Of a DNA stretch of 64,000 nt, positions 12,071-23,069 are shown one piece after another (the stretch's first letter is position 1; each line of letters opens with the position of its first letter). Below the pieces are notes generated by a model. The model had not been told where the DNA came from. It did not search any database and was given only the letters and a program-made list of their open reading frames with translations. The translations under genes were made by a program, and so were the position numbers. This DNA is from Bryum argenteum (lineage: Eukaryota > Streptophyta > Bryopsida > Bryales > Bryaceae). The stretch spans positions 186,001 through 250,000 of the forward strand of contig CM073323.1 of NCBI GenBank assembly GCA_037043015.1, in the 5' to 3' direction.

Positions 12071-12339
12071 TGGTTTTGAGGGGTTTTGGCACTTTTTACG
12101 GCCACTTTATATTAGAGGCCATTTGAAGTTGGGCCCATTTGGAGTTGAGCCCACTTGGACTTAAAGTGGGCCTTAACTTTAGCTGTACTTTACAAAGTGG
12201 GTCATAGAGTGGATCTTGCAATATAAAGTCCTAATGCCCACTTCGAGGGGGCCCAAATTTAAAATTTTAGAGAGAGTTAGATTCTCATTGGTTGATGCCT
12301 AGGGTTTGTAAACGGGCCCAAGAAATTTTTGGGTTAGGG

Positions 12340-12608
12340 TTTAGAGCGGCGGCCGGCGGCCGGTCCGCCAGGCCCGGCGTGCGAAGGTTCGGCGGTCAGG
12401 GTCGGTCGGCCAGGCCCGGGCGGTCCGGGCGATCAGTCGGCCGGTCCCGAATGGCCCAACGGCCGGTCCAGGGGATTGGTCGGCAGGTCCGGGGGGTCGG
12501 TCGGCAGGTCCGGGGGACCGGTCGGCCGGTCCAGCGAGCGGTCGGCCGGTCCGGGGCTTCCGACGGCCAGGCCCGGTCGGCGGTTCGGTCGGCCGGTCCG
12601 GCATGAGG
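12340..12608. repeat. GC-rich CGGTCGG island 4
   Basis: About 270 bp built from GGTCGGCCGGTCC and GGCAGGTCCGGGG words, including a short tandem section at 12475-12530. It ends at a TATA box, as island 1 does, and lies directly upstream of a family A gene. Confidence 0.75.
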
Positions 12609-12612
12609 GCAC

Positions 12613-12619
12613 TATAAAG
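12613..12619 (+). promoter_or_regulatory. TATA box for family A copy 1
   Basis: TATAAAG followed by GGCCGTCCGGC, strikingly like the TATAAAAGGCCGACCGGC of island 1. It is 180 bp upstream of the ATG at 12793 and is followed by a pyrimidine-rich leader. Confidence 0.65.
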
Positions 12620-13532
12620 GGCCGTCCGGCTTCATTTTGCACCACTTTCTCTCCTCATGGTAACCCAATTCGAATGTTCTCCAGTTGCTAAGGCGCCTGC
12701 TGCATTCTAGTTGGAGAGGAGAAGGGGGTCGATTTTTTTTCACATTTGTTGCAGCTACTTCGTCTCGTGGATCTTTCGGTGATACTTGCACGATGACGTC
12801 GACTGAGAACGTGAACACGAGTATGGAGGTGGAGAATTCGATGATATCAGCAGAGGCGCCTAAGAAGAGGAATAAACAAAAAGGTGCAACTCATGGGCTA
12901 AATTGGGAGATTTTAGAGAATGAAGACATTAAAGCGGAACGCGGTTGGGAACTGGAGGTGACGGAGTATTGGACCGCTCAAATTTGCAAGAAATATGTGA
13001 AGATGTTTCACATTGGCAAACTTTGGCCTAAAGAATGTCATACAGTTCATACCAGGAACTTTTCTTGCAACCCGGCAACATGCAAGGATGATCACTTTAT
13101 CCACCGTGCAGAGGAAGTATGGCGGGCCTTGTTCGGGGATCGTGCCAAAACAAAAGGGTACTTTTGTTACCAATTGTTGGCAATGGTGTATGCTGAGTTG
13201 ATACTGCAGCGGAAGATAAATTGGAGCACGTACCAAACTAATACTCAACATCCGCTTTGAATTGAGAGGAAGCAGAAGCATATCCCAGATTGCTTTGATC
13301 CACAATCAGCCTTGACAAAGCATATTTTGGAGCTATTGAGGAAAAAAAAAAAAAACAAAGGCTGGGGAGGATACAACGGATGATGAGAATGTCGTTACAA
13401 AGGATAAAGACATTCCTCTTGCCACGGATGGTCTATCAAACGAACAATCTTCAGTTGATAGGCTTCGGGATGTAAAAGCAGTTGGAGAACAGTCACTGGA
13501 AGAGGCGAATGCAGTGCAAGATCAGGTGGGGG

Positions 13533-14200
13533 TGTAACAACCCTCTAATAGGTTTATTACCAACTCACAACACAATTTAGCTAGAAAGACAAAACCTAGA
13601 ACTTTATTAAGCTCAACCTCCCAACCATAGAGAAGAGCTCACCACCAAAGAGGAGCCTCTACCTTCTCACCCCCGAGCTTATATATGAGTTCCTTCCCAA
13701 AAGGAACTACAGTCTATCTTAGGCTATGTTCCAGAGTCTAGCCTATTTATAGATCATTCTAGATCTTTACTCCTATATTTAGAGTAAAGCTAATTGACTA
13801 CTATCAGTAGTCTAATTCTAGTGTACCTCATCTTGAGTTGTCTAACTCTTGTACACATGTTCTCAATCTTGGAGTGGTCTCGACTCCAATGCACTAAATA
13901 TAGAGTCGTCTAACCCCAAAGCACATGTTCTCAATCTTGGAGTGGTCTCGACTCAATGCACTAAATATAGAGTCGTCTAACTCCAAAGGCACATGTTCTC
14001 AATCTTGGAGTGGTCTCGACTCAATGCACTAAATATAGAGCCGTCTAACTCCGGTGCACATGTTCTCAATCTGGAGTTGTCGACTCCGGTCCATCCATCC
14101 TCAATCGGGAGTTGTCGACTCCTTTCATCCTCTCAACACACACTCGTCAATGTGATTAGAAGGTTTCATTCATCCATCTATCAATGTAAGTTACCTTACA
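13533..14200 (-). repeat. Chromovirus 3' LTR
   Basis: 668 bp with TGTAAC...CTTACA ends. Matches 16428-17096 almost perfectly over the first 330 bp. It contains three to four tandem units of about 67 bp (CACATGTTCTCAATCTTGGA...). Differences from its partner are concentrated in those units. Confidence 0.92.
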
Positions 14201-14525
14201 ATCCTCCCCTTCCATTAAAAGTCATTGTCCTCAATGACAAAGTCGAGATAATCCCTTCAGAAATCAACTTCTCTCTCCCAAGAAGCTTCTTCATCCGGAT
14301 AATCCTTCCACTTCACATAGAATCTACGGAATGTCTTATTCCTCGATGCGATTCTCCACCTTCAAAATCTTCTCAGGTTGAGCAAGTAGTTCTCCCTCGG
14401 AGCGCTTTTGGAAGATCGAGGCAAAACATGACTAGGATCAGATACATACTTCCTCAACAAACTCACATGAAATACATCATGTATCTGCCAATCCTCAGGC
14501 AACCTCAGTTTATAAGCAACTTGTC

Positions 14526-15772
14526 CTATTCTCTCAATAATTTCAAAAGGACCACAAACCGAGGTGATAACTTCCTTGACTTACCAAGCTTGAGTCCAGA
14601 TCTTTTTGGAGCTACCTTCAAAAAGACTTTATCACCCACTTCAAATTCACGGAAGATTCTTTTTCTATCAGCATAGTGTTTAGCTCTATCTTGAGCACTC
14701 TTTATAGCCAACTTTGCCAACTCTCTAATTTCATTCATTTCCTTAATCATTTCATTAATGCTTTCAAATCTCTTAGTAGGAGTAGAGAGTGTTATAGGAG
14801 TTCTACATTCTTGACCATATAAAACATAGAATGGACTTACCCCAATACTACTATGAATATGATCATTGTAAGCAAATTCAATCAAATGCAACCACTTATC
14901 CCATGAGTGTTGTTTCTTACCAACATACATTCTCAACATATCTTCAAGAGTCCTGTTAGTTCTTTCAGTCTGGCCATCACTCTCAGGATGATATGCAGTA
15001 CTCAACTTAATTTTGGTCCCACACAATTTGAAAAGTGTGGTCCAAAATTCACTCACAAACTTACGATCTCTATCACTTACAATCTCACGCGGAATTCCAT
15101 GGTGTTTGAAGATCTCTCTCATAAATAACTCAGCTACCCCATAAGCAGTTACAGTAGTAACTGAAGGAATAAAATGAGCTATCTTAGTGAGTCTATCTAC
15201 AACCACCATGATGCTATCAAAGTTACTTCGAGTCTTAGGCAATCCAACAATAAAATCCATATTGACTGATTCAAATTTCAAGTTAGGAACACTAAGAGGT
15301 TGCAACAATCCAGGACTCTTCACTTGTTCAGACTTAGAGACTTGACATTTCAAGCATCTTTCAACATATTCTTTGACATCCTTTTTCATTCCTGGCCAGT
15401 AATAATGACGCTTGACTGCCATATAGGTCTTTTGAAAACCTGGGTGGCCTGCTATTGGAATATCATGAAGGTTATTCATAATATTGAGACTATATTCCCC
15501 AGCCTTGGGAATACAGACTCTGCCATAATAATATAAAACTTCATCTTTCAATTCAAAAGGCTTAAACTTATCGATTTCATTCACAGTTCTAGCTTTCTTA
15601 GACAGACTTTCAAATGGAATTTTAAAGAAATCATCATTAGAATAATGCAATTTGATTTCATCCATCAGAGAATTTCTGATGCATGAAATAGCATTTGCTA
15701 GCGGTCTTCTAGAAAGAGCATCAGCCACCACATTTTCCTTACCTTTAACATATTCAATTTCAAAATCAAACT
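14526..15772 (-). pseudogene. Chromovirus RNase H end plus integrase
   Basis: Begins with the last RNase H motif (EIEYVKGKENVVADALSRR), then the integrase zinc region (H...H...C-x2-C, CLKCQVSK) and the catalytic core with MDFIVGLPKTR, SDRDRKFVSEFW and the YHPESDGQTERTNR motif. The DDE residues appear present. A frameshift near 14560 throws the C terminus ([16 protein letters not shown]...HDVFHVSLL...) and the chromodomain into other frames with stops, so the C-terminal tail is not made. Expressed alone it could not integrate without protease and RT from elsewhere. Confidence 0.85.
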
Positions 15773-16409
15773 CTGACTTGTATTGGGTTACAGAAAAACT
15801 TCCCTATTTCAAGTCATAGAGCCCTTGGCGCATGTCTTCTCCGTAATTCCCAGGAAGGAATTCTTGAAGAAACAAATGCTTGAAAGTGCTCCAATTTGAC
15901 AGAGGTTGAAATCCACGATTCTCCCGGTCGTTCTTCAAATTATCGTACCACACACGAGCTTTGTCTTGAAGACAAACCACCATAGCCTTGATCTTGTCAT
16001 CATCTTGGTAATCTGAAGTGAAGAAGTCCTCCAGCATGGAAATAAAAGAATTGACCTCCTCCGGTTTGCAGTTCCTTCCCCCAAAAGAAGGCTTGAAAGG
16101 ATACTTCCTCAAGTCGTTCAAAACATCAACTCTTCTAGGACCATGACCCCTCAACGTAGATGTTGCAACAGACTCTATTTCTCTTGATCTAGCAGGTAAA
16201 GATGATGGAGGGCGAGGAGTGTCTGAACGAACACCTCTGGGAAGAGGTGGAGCTCCAGATTGTACAGAATTCTCTCTAGGAAGAGGATGAGCTCCAAATT
16301 GAACAGAATCCAAAATTTCCCTCGTGGCTCCCATCACTCCTCTCATAATCCTCTCTTCCAAACCCGCAAGAGGATCAACTCTCCCTTCCAAACCCGCAAG
16401 AGGATCCAA
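15773..16409 (-). pseudogene. Chromovirus Gag, premature stop
   Basis: Gag-type polyprotein start MDPLAGLEGR... with a retrotransposon capsid segment (KPEEVNSFISMLEDFF...KARVWYDNLK...FKHLFLQEFLPG). A TAG at 15804-15806 follows YDLK, where related Gag proteins have Gln (YDLKQGS), so it is most simply a CAG-to-TAG change in a CHG context. The frame then continues SFSVTQYKSEFDF and joins the RNase H remnant without a frame change. Confidence 0.75.
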
Positions 16410-16427
16410 CCTCGCTTTGATACCAAT

Positions 16428-17096
16428 TGTAACAACCCTCTAATAGGTTTATTACCAACTCACAACACAATTTAGCTAGAAAGACAAAACCTAGAACTTT
16501 ATTAAGCTCAACCTCCCAACCATAGAGAAGTGCTCACCACCAAAGAGGAGCCTCTACCTTCTCACCCCCGAGCTTATATATGAGTTCCTTCCCAAAAGGA
16601 ACTACAGTCTATCTTAGGCTATGTTCCAGAGTCTAGCCTATTTATAGATCATTCTAGATCTTTACTCCTATATTTAGAGTAAAGCTAATTGACTACTATC
16701 AGTAGTCTAATTCTAGTGTACCTCATCTTGAGTTGTCTAACTCTTGTACACATGTTCTCAATCTTGGAGTGGTCTGACTCCAATGCACTAAATATAGAGC
16801 TGTCTAACCCCAGTGCACATGTTCTCAATCTTGGAGTGGTCTGACTCCAATGCACTAAATATAGAGCTGTCTAACTCCAGTGCACATGTTCTCAATCTTG
16901 GAGTGGTCTGACTCCAATGCACTAAATATAGAGTCATGTCTAACTCCAGGTGCATGTTCTCAATCTGGAGTTGTCTGACTCCGGTCCATCCATCCTCAAC
17001 TGGGAGTTGTCTGACTCCTTTCATCCTCTGCTTACACACTGTCCAATGTGATTAGAAGGTTTCATTCATCCATCTATCAATGTAAGTTACCTTACA
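16428..17096 (-). repeat. Chromovirus 5' LTR
   Basis: 669 bp, partner of 13533-14200. The outer end carries a terminal palindrome (TGTAAGTTACCTTACA). The primer-binding site lies at about 16415-16427 just inside it. Confidence 0.92.
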
Positions 17097-19798
17097 GGGG
17101 GACTTAGAGAATGTAGTGGAAGAGGTACTCTCCCCTCTCATTCCAGATAACCCTATTATTCCCAATGGCCTAAATTTGACCTTCTCGAATCCAAAATCGA
17201 ATGAGGCAGGGCCAAGTAAACCAATGGAAACAACATCCATGCCAGATTCCATTACTCCGCAGATGGAGAAGGATTGGATGTCAAATTTCGAAGAGATATA
17301 TGAAGGAGTACCAAGCAACAAGAAATTGAGAGAGTTTCTCACTTATTGTGAAGAAATGGCGAAGATCTTATACGAGGGTTCGGCTCCGGATGGTGTGACG
17401 AAGTTGAAGTGGGAAGAGACCAAAAAAACCTTAATATTGGAAGCTGGGGCCGATATGAAAATCGGGACTGAAGTTCTTGCTGCTATGGCTCCAGAGTTTT
17501 TAGAAATGTCTAAAACTTTTGCCCTAATGATGCCTGGAATGCTAGAAGCAGCTATAGACTACGAGAAGATATCAGAGAAATGGCTCCCGTATATGAAATC
17601 AAGGATAAAGGATTTGGAGGATCTTTCTAGTCTTGAGGCGAAGTATTCCGTAGCAATTGCCGTGATTGAAAAGGTGGTTTATGATTTCAAACTTAATGGA
17701 TATCAGCGCAGAAAATCCCCGTACTACTGCAAACTCATGGAGGAAGCGATGAACATTTTGAATCCTCCCGAAGAAGGTGATGTGGAAGATCTTCCCCTAA
17801 ATCCAAAAGATATTTCTCCAATTTCAAAAATTGAAGAAAGGATCAAAAGGGAAGGTGATCTTATCCCATCTAATTATGATGGGAATAATAAGAGTGATGG
17901 CCCGGAGATGAAAGGTACTCCATCACGCGAGCCTGGGCCTACAGAGACAGCAGAGGACATTCAGGAGAAGGAAGTACGGTTCAATACGCAGGATAAAAGA
18001 AAACAAATCATCAATTTGGAAGATGATACGGAATCGGAGGACAATGGAAGGAGAGGCGTGCGTGTAGAGGATGATACACATTCGAAGGGAAAAGCTTGCC
18101 TACAAAATCAATGTCCTAAAAAAACATTGGAAATGCGATTGGAGGCAATGATGAAGGAGAGAGATGAGGCACGAGCTGAACTAGAATCCATACGAATGGC
18201 ATTAAGAAATGTGGATTATACACCACGCGAAGAGAACATATTGCCTTGGTTGGCTTGGGTTCACCGACTTCAAGATAGGGAGGCCATGGTTTCAAAGGCA
18301 CAACATGATCTGAAGAAGATCGCCGCCAAATCATATGGTTCGAGTGAACATGTGAATACATCATTGGAGGAATTTAAAAAATACGAAAGATTACGAGAAC
18401 ACGAACCTACTAAGGTCACTATTTGGGGTGATGTGGAGGAGATGATGGAGCGAACAAATTTCAATCGGATGGGAAAAGATGATGATATTGATTGGAGTTT
18501 GGAAGTGGAAGAAGGATGGGTGCCATACAACTCATTCTCATCGCATTTTGTGGAATCAAATCGAAATGTAGTTTACACATGCGACCCCCGACAATACTGA
18601 AGGAAAAATGTGGCATGTGCCGATATCATTTCGGTCCAGAAGGAGCGTACACACTGGGCCAATGTGGCCATAACTTTCATGGTACTTGCATAGCAAGCGC
18701 GGCCCGGGGAAAATCATCATGTCCTATATGTCGTTCTCCAATTAGCACGAGATTCTACGAAGTGATGGGGATGCGCGATGTCATGCCACCTGGGTACGAG
18801 TTCAACCGATGGAATCTCCCTTTGGATCAACTTCCAAAGAAACTTCACAACTTTCGTGAGTGGGGGAAAGCACTTGAATGGGATAGTTCAACATCAAAAC
18901 ACCAGCTCCTCATGCATGATGTAGGCGAGACAGATCCATTGCTTTGGATGACACGTGACTACGAGGTGGAGATTAGGGCGCGAGATATTGAAGACAGCGA
19001 GCAACGAGAGATGTTTTGCCGCAACTTTGGAGGACATTGGAGTACTGAACAAAATCGTTTCTTCCGATTCCCTCCAAAGAGAGTGGAGAAGGGAGAAGAT
19101 GGTTTGTGGCATGAGGTAACAAGTGACACTGAGTTTGGAGAGGAGTACAAGAAGTACGATGATAGCCCGATTGGAAGGGTTTTAGTCCTAGCGAAATTGG
19201 AAGAGGCCGCACACTTACGGATTTCAATGAAGGAGGAATCTTTCAAAGACGCAAACTGTACTTTCTGGGAGGCGGTAGAGAAATTTGAGTGGCGCATTAA
19301 GAACATCATTACTCATTGGACGACAATGATCAAGGACCCCAAGCCGGAGTTATTGGTGTCTATCACAACAGAGGACTCCTTTGTGAAGGATGTGGTGGGA
19401 CGAATCGAGGAGGCCATGAAAATCTTCCGTTCCAAAAATGCTAACCCACCCAAGAAACGAAAAATGAATGATGGCAATGAGAGCGACGAGAGTTGGATGT
19501 CAGGCAACAACAGAGAAATTGCTGCAGTGGATCAAGAATACGATGAGGGCGATAGAATTGCTAGACCAAGCCAAAGACCCCAGACTCGTAGTATAGCACA
19601 TACGATTGATACAGAAGAGCATTCAGTTGCGATGTAATAGAAATCCAATAGAAGTGTAGACGGTTTAGAACGGTTATAGTTCCCGGAATAGAGTCGCATA
19701 CCATTTTGGATTTGTAATGCATGGTTTTTGTAATGAAGTTTTTTATTTCTTATGATGTAATAGTCTTTTGTTGACTATTCACCAACATTTTCAGACAA

Positions 19799-19804
19799 AA
19801 TAAA
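19799..19804 (+). terminator. Putative polyadenylation signal of family A copy 1
   Basis: AATAAA 162 bp after the stop codon, with T-rich and TGTAAT-type sequence before it, a usual plant 3' end context. Confidence 0.4.
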
Positions 19805-19912
19805 GTACGAACACATCAACTGTTTGGTAATAAAGTTTCACGAGCTATACTACCCGAAACATACACGAAGTATGCTAGACCTCTACTACGTGTCTGAGCA
19901 TGTAATTAATTT

Positions 19913-20464
19913 CTATTCATCCACATCGGTGGGAATTGCATAATCGCTGTCTCCTTGGACTTCAGCTCCGCTAGATCCCGTAGGGTCATCTTCGAAATCA
20001 CTACTAACTTCTTGTTTGATTCTTCGTTTGTGACTTCCCGGATGAATGATCTTGAATTTTCCCGCATTCTCAATGGCATCAAGGGGATTCTTCGGTTTAT
20101 CATGAAGAAACGGAAGCATTGGAGCTTTACGTTTCGTCATAACTCTTGGAAGCTCCTTCTTCCGTAGCCCTGAACCTCCTGGAAGGTTCTTGTATCCCAA
20201 TTGAAGTAGCGGTACATCCGAGTCACTAGAGATTCCGCCGGAATTGGTACGTACTGTTCGGGGTCGCACTTGATTTGAAAGTGACACCAAACGTTTGGAA
20301 GATTTCTCCATCACTGTAGGGACCTCTACATCACATTTTTGAAATAGAGAGCGAGAGGCAACAGCAGGCAACACAGGTTCGTCCGTAGTGGCGGACGTCA
20401 TATTTCTCGTTATTGGATCAAACGTTACTGTACGGCCATGAGTATCATCCCCCACGATTTTCAC
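19913..20464 (-). CDS. Hypothetical acidic protein, possibly tied to the hAT gene
   Basis: 183 residues from the chosen ATG (MKIVGDDTHG) to a stop at 19913. The same frame stays open upstream to about 20555, overlapping the end of the hAT ORF in another frame (HLPRFQKDTNKVTCDNTPRTG), so the real start may be earlier or it may be a downstream exon. It is rich in Ser, Pro, Lys and Asp, has a bipartite basic stretch (HKRRIKQEV) and ends in acidic residues (TDVDE). No family recognised. It lies tail-to-tail with family A copy 1 and 102 bp behind the transposase on the same strand, and could be an accessory ORF of the transposon. Confidence 0.4.
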   Translation of the reverse strand: MKIVGDDTHGRTVTFDPITRNMTSATTDEPVLPAVASRSLFQKCDVEVPTVMEKSSKRLVSLSNQVRPRTVRTNSGGISSDSDVPLLQLGYKNLPGGSGLRKKELPRVMTKRKAPMLPFLHDKPKNPLDAIENAGKFKIIHPGSHKRRIKQEVSSDFEDDPTGSSGAEVQGDSDYAIPTDVDE

Positions 20465-20565
20465 ATTCAGAACAACATTCTCGTCCGTATTTGGAGTTAG
20501 TCCGGTACGAGGGGTATTATCACAAGTGACTTTGTTGGTATCCTTTTGAAACCGTGGTAAATGAG

Positions 20566-22812
20566 CTAAGGCAACAAATCATCTGGATCATCCGCCTCAG
20601 CATCATCGTCAACAAAGTCATACGTGGTGTTCGGGACGTTCAAAGCATCTTGCAAGCTCATAGCGGGGATGCTATTGAGGTCATCTTCTAGGTCCTCTAA
20701 AACGTGATCCGCAAAGCCTTCACCAATTGAGTTATGGGGGGTTTCTTCATCCTCGGAGTCACGTACGCCACGATCCTCTACATCCAAGTTCTCCGAGTAC
20801 CACCTCTTCTCATCCGTTAACTTTACGTTTGCAAGTAACTTTGAGTTGGTGTATACGAAGACCAAGGCATCAGCCCTTTCCGGTAGCAACCGATTCCGCT
20901 TCCTATCGTGAACGAAAGAGTAACTGCTCCAATTGCGTTCGCACGCCGACGATGACACTGTTTGTGCTAGGATTCGCTTTGCAATCGGAGCAAGGAGTTT
21001 TCCAACAAACCCTTCAATTTCCCACCAAACAAAGGGAGAACATTTCGACTCAGTAGGATCCAACATCTCATGAAATGGTGCACTCCTCATTCGAAATGCC
21101 ATATATTCATTCGCCACATCATGATAAGTGCCCGGAGCACATAGAGTTTTTAGAACACGCCTGCACCCATGCCAGACCTCAGTATCATCTGCTAACTCTT
21201 TGTCATGTAGTAAGTAAGGATTCAAAAGTGCACCAGCACAATGCAGATCTGTTGTCATCATCTTTTTCCTTGCGTAGAAGTTCTCCTTCGCAATGTCCGC
21301 TAAATTCGTCGGGAGAGAAAATGGTTCTGTAGATAGCGTCAGTACATGCTTCTCGAGCTGACGAACAATATGCAAAGCCTTGCCCGTACAAGGCTCCTTG
21401 CCGTCGAATTCCCGAAGAGCATACACTACTGGGGCCACCATATCTCGGAAGTTTGTACAACGCTTCCAGAAACCGTCATCCAAAACCACTTTTCTTACGT
21501 TGCGGGACTCCAGTAATTTATCTCTAGCTGATAGAGACTTCTTCGAGGCATATGACAACCACTGGAGATCTACAACAGTTTGCTCCAAAGATTCCCGAAC
21601 CTGCAATAAGCGATCTATCATTATAAAATTGCACGCAAATCTTGTTTTCCCAGGCATCAATAGGCTAAACCTTGTCTCGTGTTTACGAAACACGGCTAAA
21701 GGCATTTGACGATTTTTAATGAACTTGACCAAGCCCTTGGCCTTTTCCAAAGTTTCTTTCACCCATGACGCCTTTCCCCAATCTTCCAACAACAAATCCA
21801 TCGCATGCGTGGCGCATCCCTGAATGAATATATGGGGATAATCTTCAACGACTAATCGAGAGGCATTAATCATTACAGAAGCGTTGTCCGTGCAGACTTG
21901 GACAACGTTCTCGGGGCCAACTTGTTTGATGAACTTGACCATGATAGAGGCCATATACATTGCTGTCTTTTCTTTGCCAGTAGTATCGACGGCGCCAAGA
22001 AAAAGCTCTCCAGCAGGAGTCACTAGCATTGCATTCACAAGAGGGCGACTACTCACAAATGACCATCCATCCATGGCTAAAGTTCCCCCGAACTTCCGAA
22101 GGCTCTCCTTGAGTCTACTATCTAGTTTTCCTTCTAGATCACTTTTTACTTGTCCCAACAACTTTGTCCGAATGTCATGGTAAGAAGGAGGGACATATGG
22201 TTTTCGGAAAGACGCAGTTTTCATTACAGCTTCCTTGAAGGCCGGATTCCATGCTACAGCAAACGGTACGTTTGCTTCATAGAAAAACTTTGCCCAAAGT
22301 ATGTCTAGTTCCCGCCTATCCGCTTCAGCAAAACCATCTTCAATCACAGATTGTTTCATCGCCCTACTGATATGCCCACCAACCCTCACTTGTCCCGCGA
22401 AGTTAGGAACGGTGGAGATTGATCCAACTAAAGGTGTTGATGGAATCAAAGGGGTAGCTTGAGAGGATCCCACGCAAGAGTCTCCACCAGTGGACCTTGG
22501 CGTGCCAACATTCGGAACTTCTGATGACGATGGGATTGAATGTGCACCGCTCATTTCTCCATTATGTGGAGGGAACCGCCCGTCACATCTTCGAAATAAA
22601 TCCATCACTCGGGTGTTCAATTTTGGACAAAGCGTTACTGTATTAAGGCGGACCCCACGCTTGCCTTCATAGCCAAGGTGACTGAGCTGCCGTTCTAGCC
22701 TCTTGCTCATAACCTTATAACAGAGATTGTATTGGACCGTTGGGGTCGTGGTAGGTTGGCCTTGTACTTCATGAACATCAGTGAACCAAGGTGAGGATGA
22801 TTTGTTGGCCAT
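20566..22812 (-). CDS. hAT-superfamily transposase, DUF659 type (748 aa), intact
   Basis: Cut-and-paste transposase acting in the nucleus. After a degenerate BED-like finger (residues 27-46; the first Cys is Tyr and the first His is Gln) comes the DUF659/RNase H-like core with D248 in MDGW, D309 in CTDNAS and the C333-x2-H336 motif (CATHAMDLL). Near the C terminus SACERNWSSYSFVHDRKRNRL carries the family's catalytic Glu and dimerisation region, followed by an acidic tail of about 110 residues ending DDPDDLLP. The frame is uninterrupted over 2247 bp, rare in this window. The start MANKSSSPWF follows a TATA box by about 200 bp. I could not find convincing terminal inverted repeats with 8-bp duplications, so it may be an immobile or domesticated copy. 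The lost BED residues suggest altered DNA binding. Confidence 0.88.
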   Translation of the reverse strand: MANKSSSPWFTDVHEVQGQPTTTPTVQYNLCYKVMSKRLERQLSHLGYEGKRGVRLNTVTLCPKLNTRVMDLFRRCDGRFPPHNGEMSGAHSIPSSSEVPNVGTPRSTGGDSCVGSSQATPLIPSTPLVGSISTVPNFAGQVRVGGHISRAMKQSVIEDGFAEADRRELDILWAKFFYEANVPFAVAWNPAFKEAVMKTASFRKPYVPPSYHDIRTKLLGQVKSDLEGKLDSRLKESLRKFGGTLAMDGWSFVSSRPLVNAMLVTPAGELFLGAVDTTGKEKTAMYMASIMVKFIKQVGPENVVQVCTDNASVMINASRLVVEDYPHIFIQGCATHAMDLLLEDWGKASWVKETLEKAKGLVKFIKNRQMPLAVFRKHETRFSLLMPGKTRFACNFIMIDRLLQVRESLEQTVVDLQWLSYASKKSLSARDKLLESRNVRKVVLDDGFWKRCTNFRDMVAPVVYALREFDGKEPCTGKALHIVRQLEKHVLTLSTEPFSLPTNLADIAKENFYARKKMMTTDLHCAGALLNPYLLHDKELADDTEVWHGCRRVLKTLCAPGTYHDVANEYMAFRMRSAPFHEMLDPTESKCSPFVWWEIEGFVGKLLAPIAKRILAQTVSSSACERNWSSYSFVHDRKRNRLLPERADALVFVYTNSKLLANVKLTDEKRWYSENLDVEDRGVRDSEDEETPHNSIGEGFADHVLEDLEDDLNSIPAMSLQDALNVPNTTYDFVDDDAEADDPDDLLP

Positions 22813-23010
22813 TTTGATAGGTAGGACACCTCAAAATGAACAAACGTGGTAGTAGATATGTAGAAAAAAATGTCAAGAGTTCGTAAACGAAGTCTGCACT
22901 TCCGAACTCAATACGTACCAAGCAACGGACACATAACATAAAGTTATGCAGCTCAGAGACGTTGGGTCGCATTCACAATTCGGAAGTGAAATGAGGCCTT
23001 GTGTCTCTCC

Positions 23011-23020
23011 TCTTATATAC
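23011..23020 (-). promoter_or_regulatory. TATA box for the hAT transposase
   Basis: GTATATAAGA on the minus strand, 199-208 bp upstream of the start at 22812. Beyond it lie two AAATTTCAAC/GTTGAAATTT words and then the GC-rich island. Confidence 0.65.
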
Positions 23021-23069
23021 CTTCAACCCTGAATTTGACCGTTGAAATTTGAATTTTTACTGTTGAAAT

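Larger units (their letters stand above)
9746..12339. other. AT-rich repeat-derived spacer, no gene seen
   Basis: AT-rich sequence holding repeat copies R2 (10570-10760) and R3 (11940-12070), a 51-bp tandem array, and a stretch at 12080-12260 with several GGGCCC-type words. No ORF with protein-like composition. Confidence 0.6.
13533..17096 (-). mobile_element. Non-autonomous Ty3/gypsy chromovirus, 5-bp TSD GGGGG
   Basis: Complete LTR retrotransposon lying antisense in a family A gene. Its LTRs (13533-14200 and 16428-17096) start TG and end CA and are flanked by GGGGG (13528-13532, 17097-17101). In minus orientation the 5' LTR is followed by a primer site TTGGTATCAAAGC, one mismatch from the initiator-tRNA-Met site, and the 3' LTR is preceded by the purine tract GGAAGGGGAGGAT. 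The interior encodes Gag, the end of RNase H, and integrase with a broken C-terminal chromodomain (FYVKWKDYPDEEASWE). Protease, reverse transcriptase and most of RNase H are missing, so it must have been moved by an autonomous relative. Because the TSD begins and ends with G, its ends also form a GT...AG pair in the host gene's sense. Confidence 0.92.
12793..19637 (+). pseudogene. Family A copy 1: N-domain, coiled coil, RING-H2; split by a chromovirus
   Basis: The ATG at 12793 opens an acidic/basic head (APKKRNKQK) and the family A N-domain (WEILEN...YVKMFHIGKLWP...MVYAELILQRKINWST). A TGA interrupts the frame at 13258-13260, and an A13 run near 13341 shifts it. The frame VQDQVG then meets the chromovirus (13533-17096) and resumes exactly at DLENVVEEVLSPL (17101). 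A charged, partly coiled-coil region follows to 18600. After a frame slip at a C-run near 18585 comes a RING-H2 finger (18608-18731): C-x2-C-x14-C-x-H-x2-H-x2-C-x10-C-x2-C. The tail carries a basic PPKKRK stretch and ends at TAA 19635-19637. RING-H2 proteins usually act as E3 ubiquitin ligases, but the N-domain is unknown to me. Four lesions suggest a pseudogene, although the big insertion alone could be spliced in frame. AATAAA follows at 19799. Confidence 0.6.
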
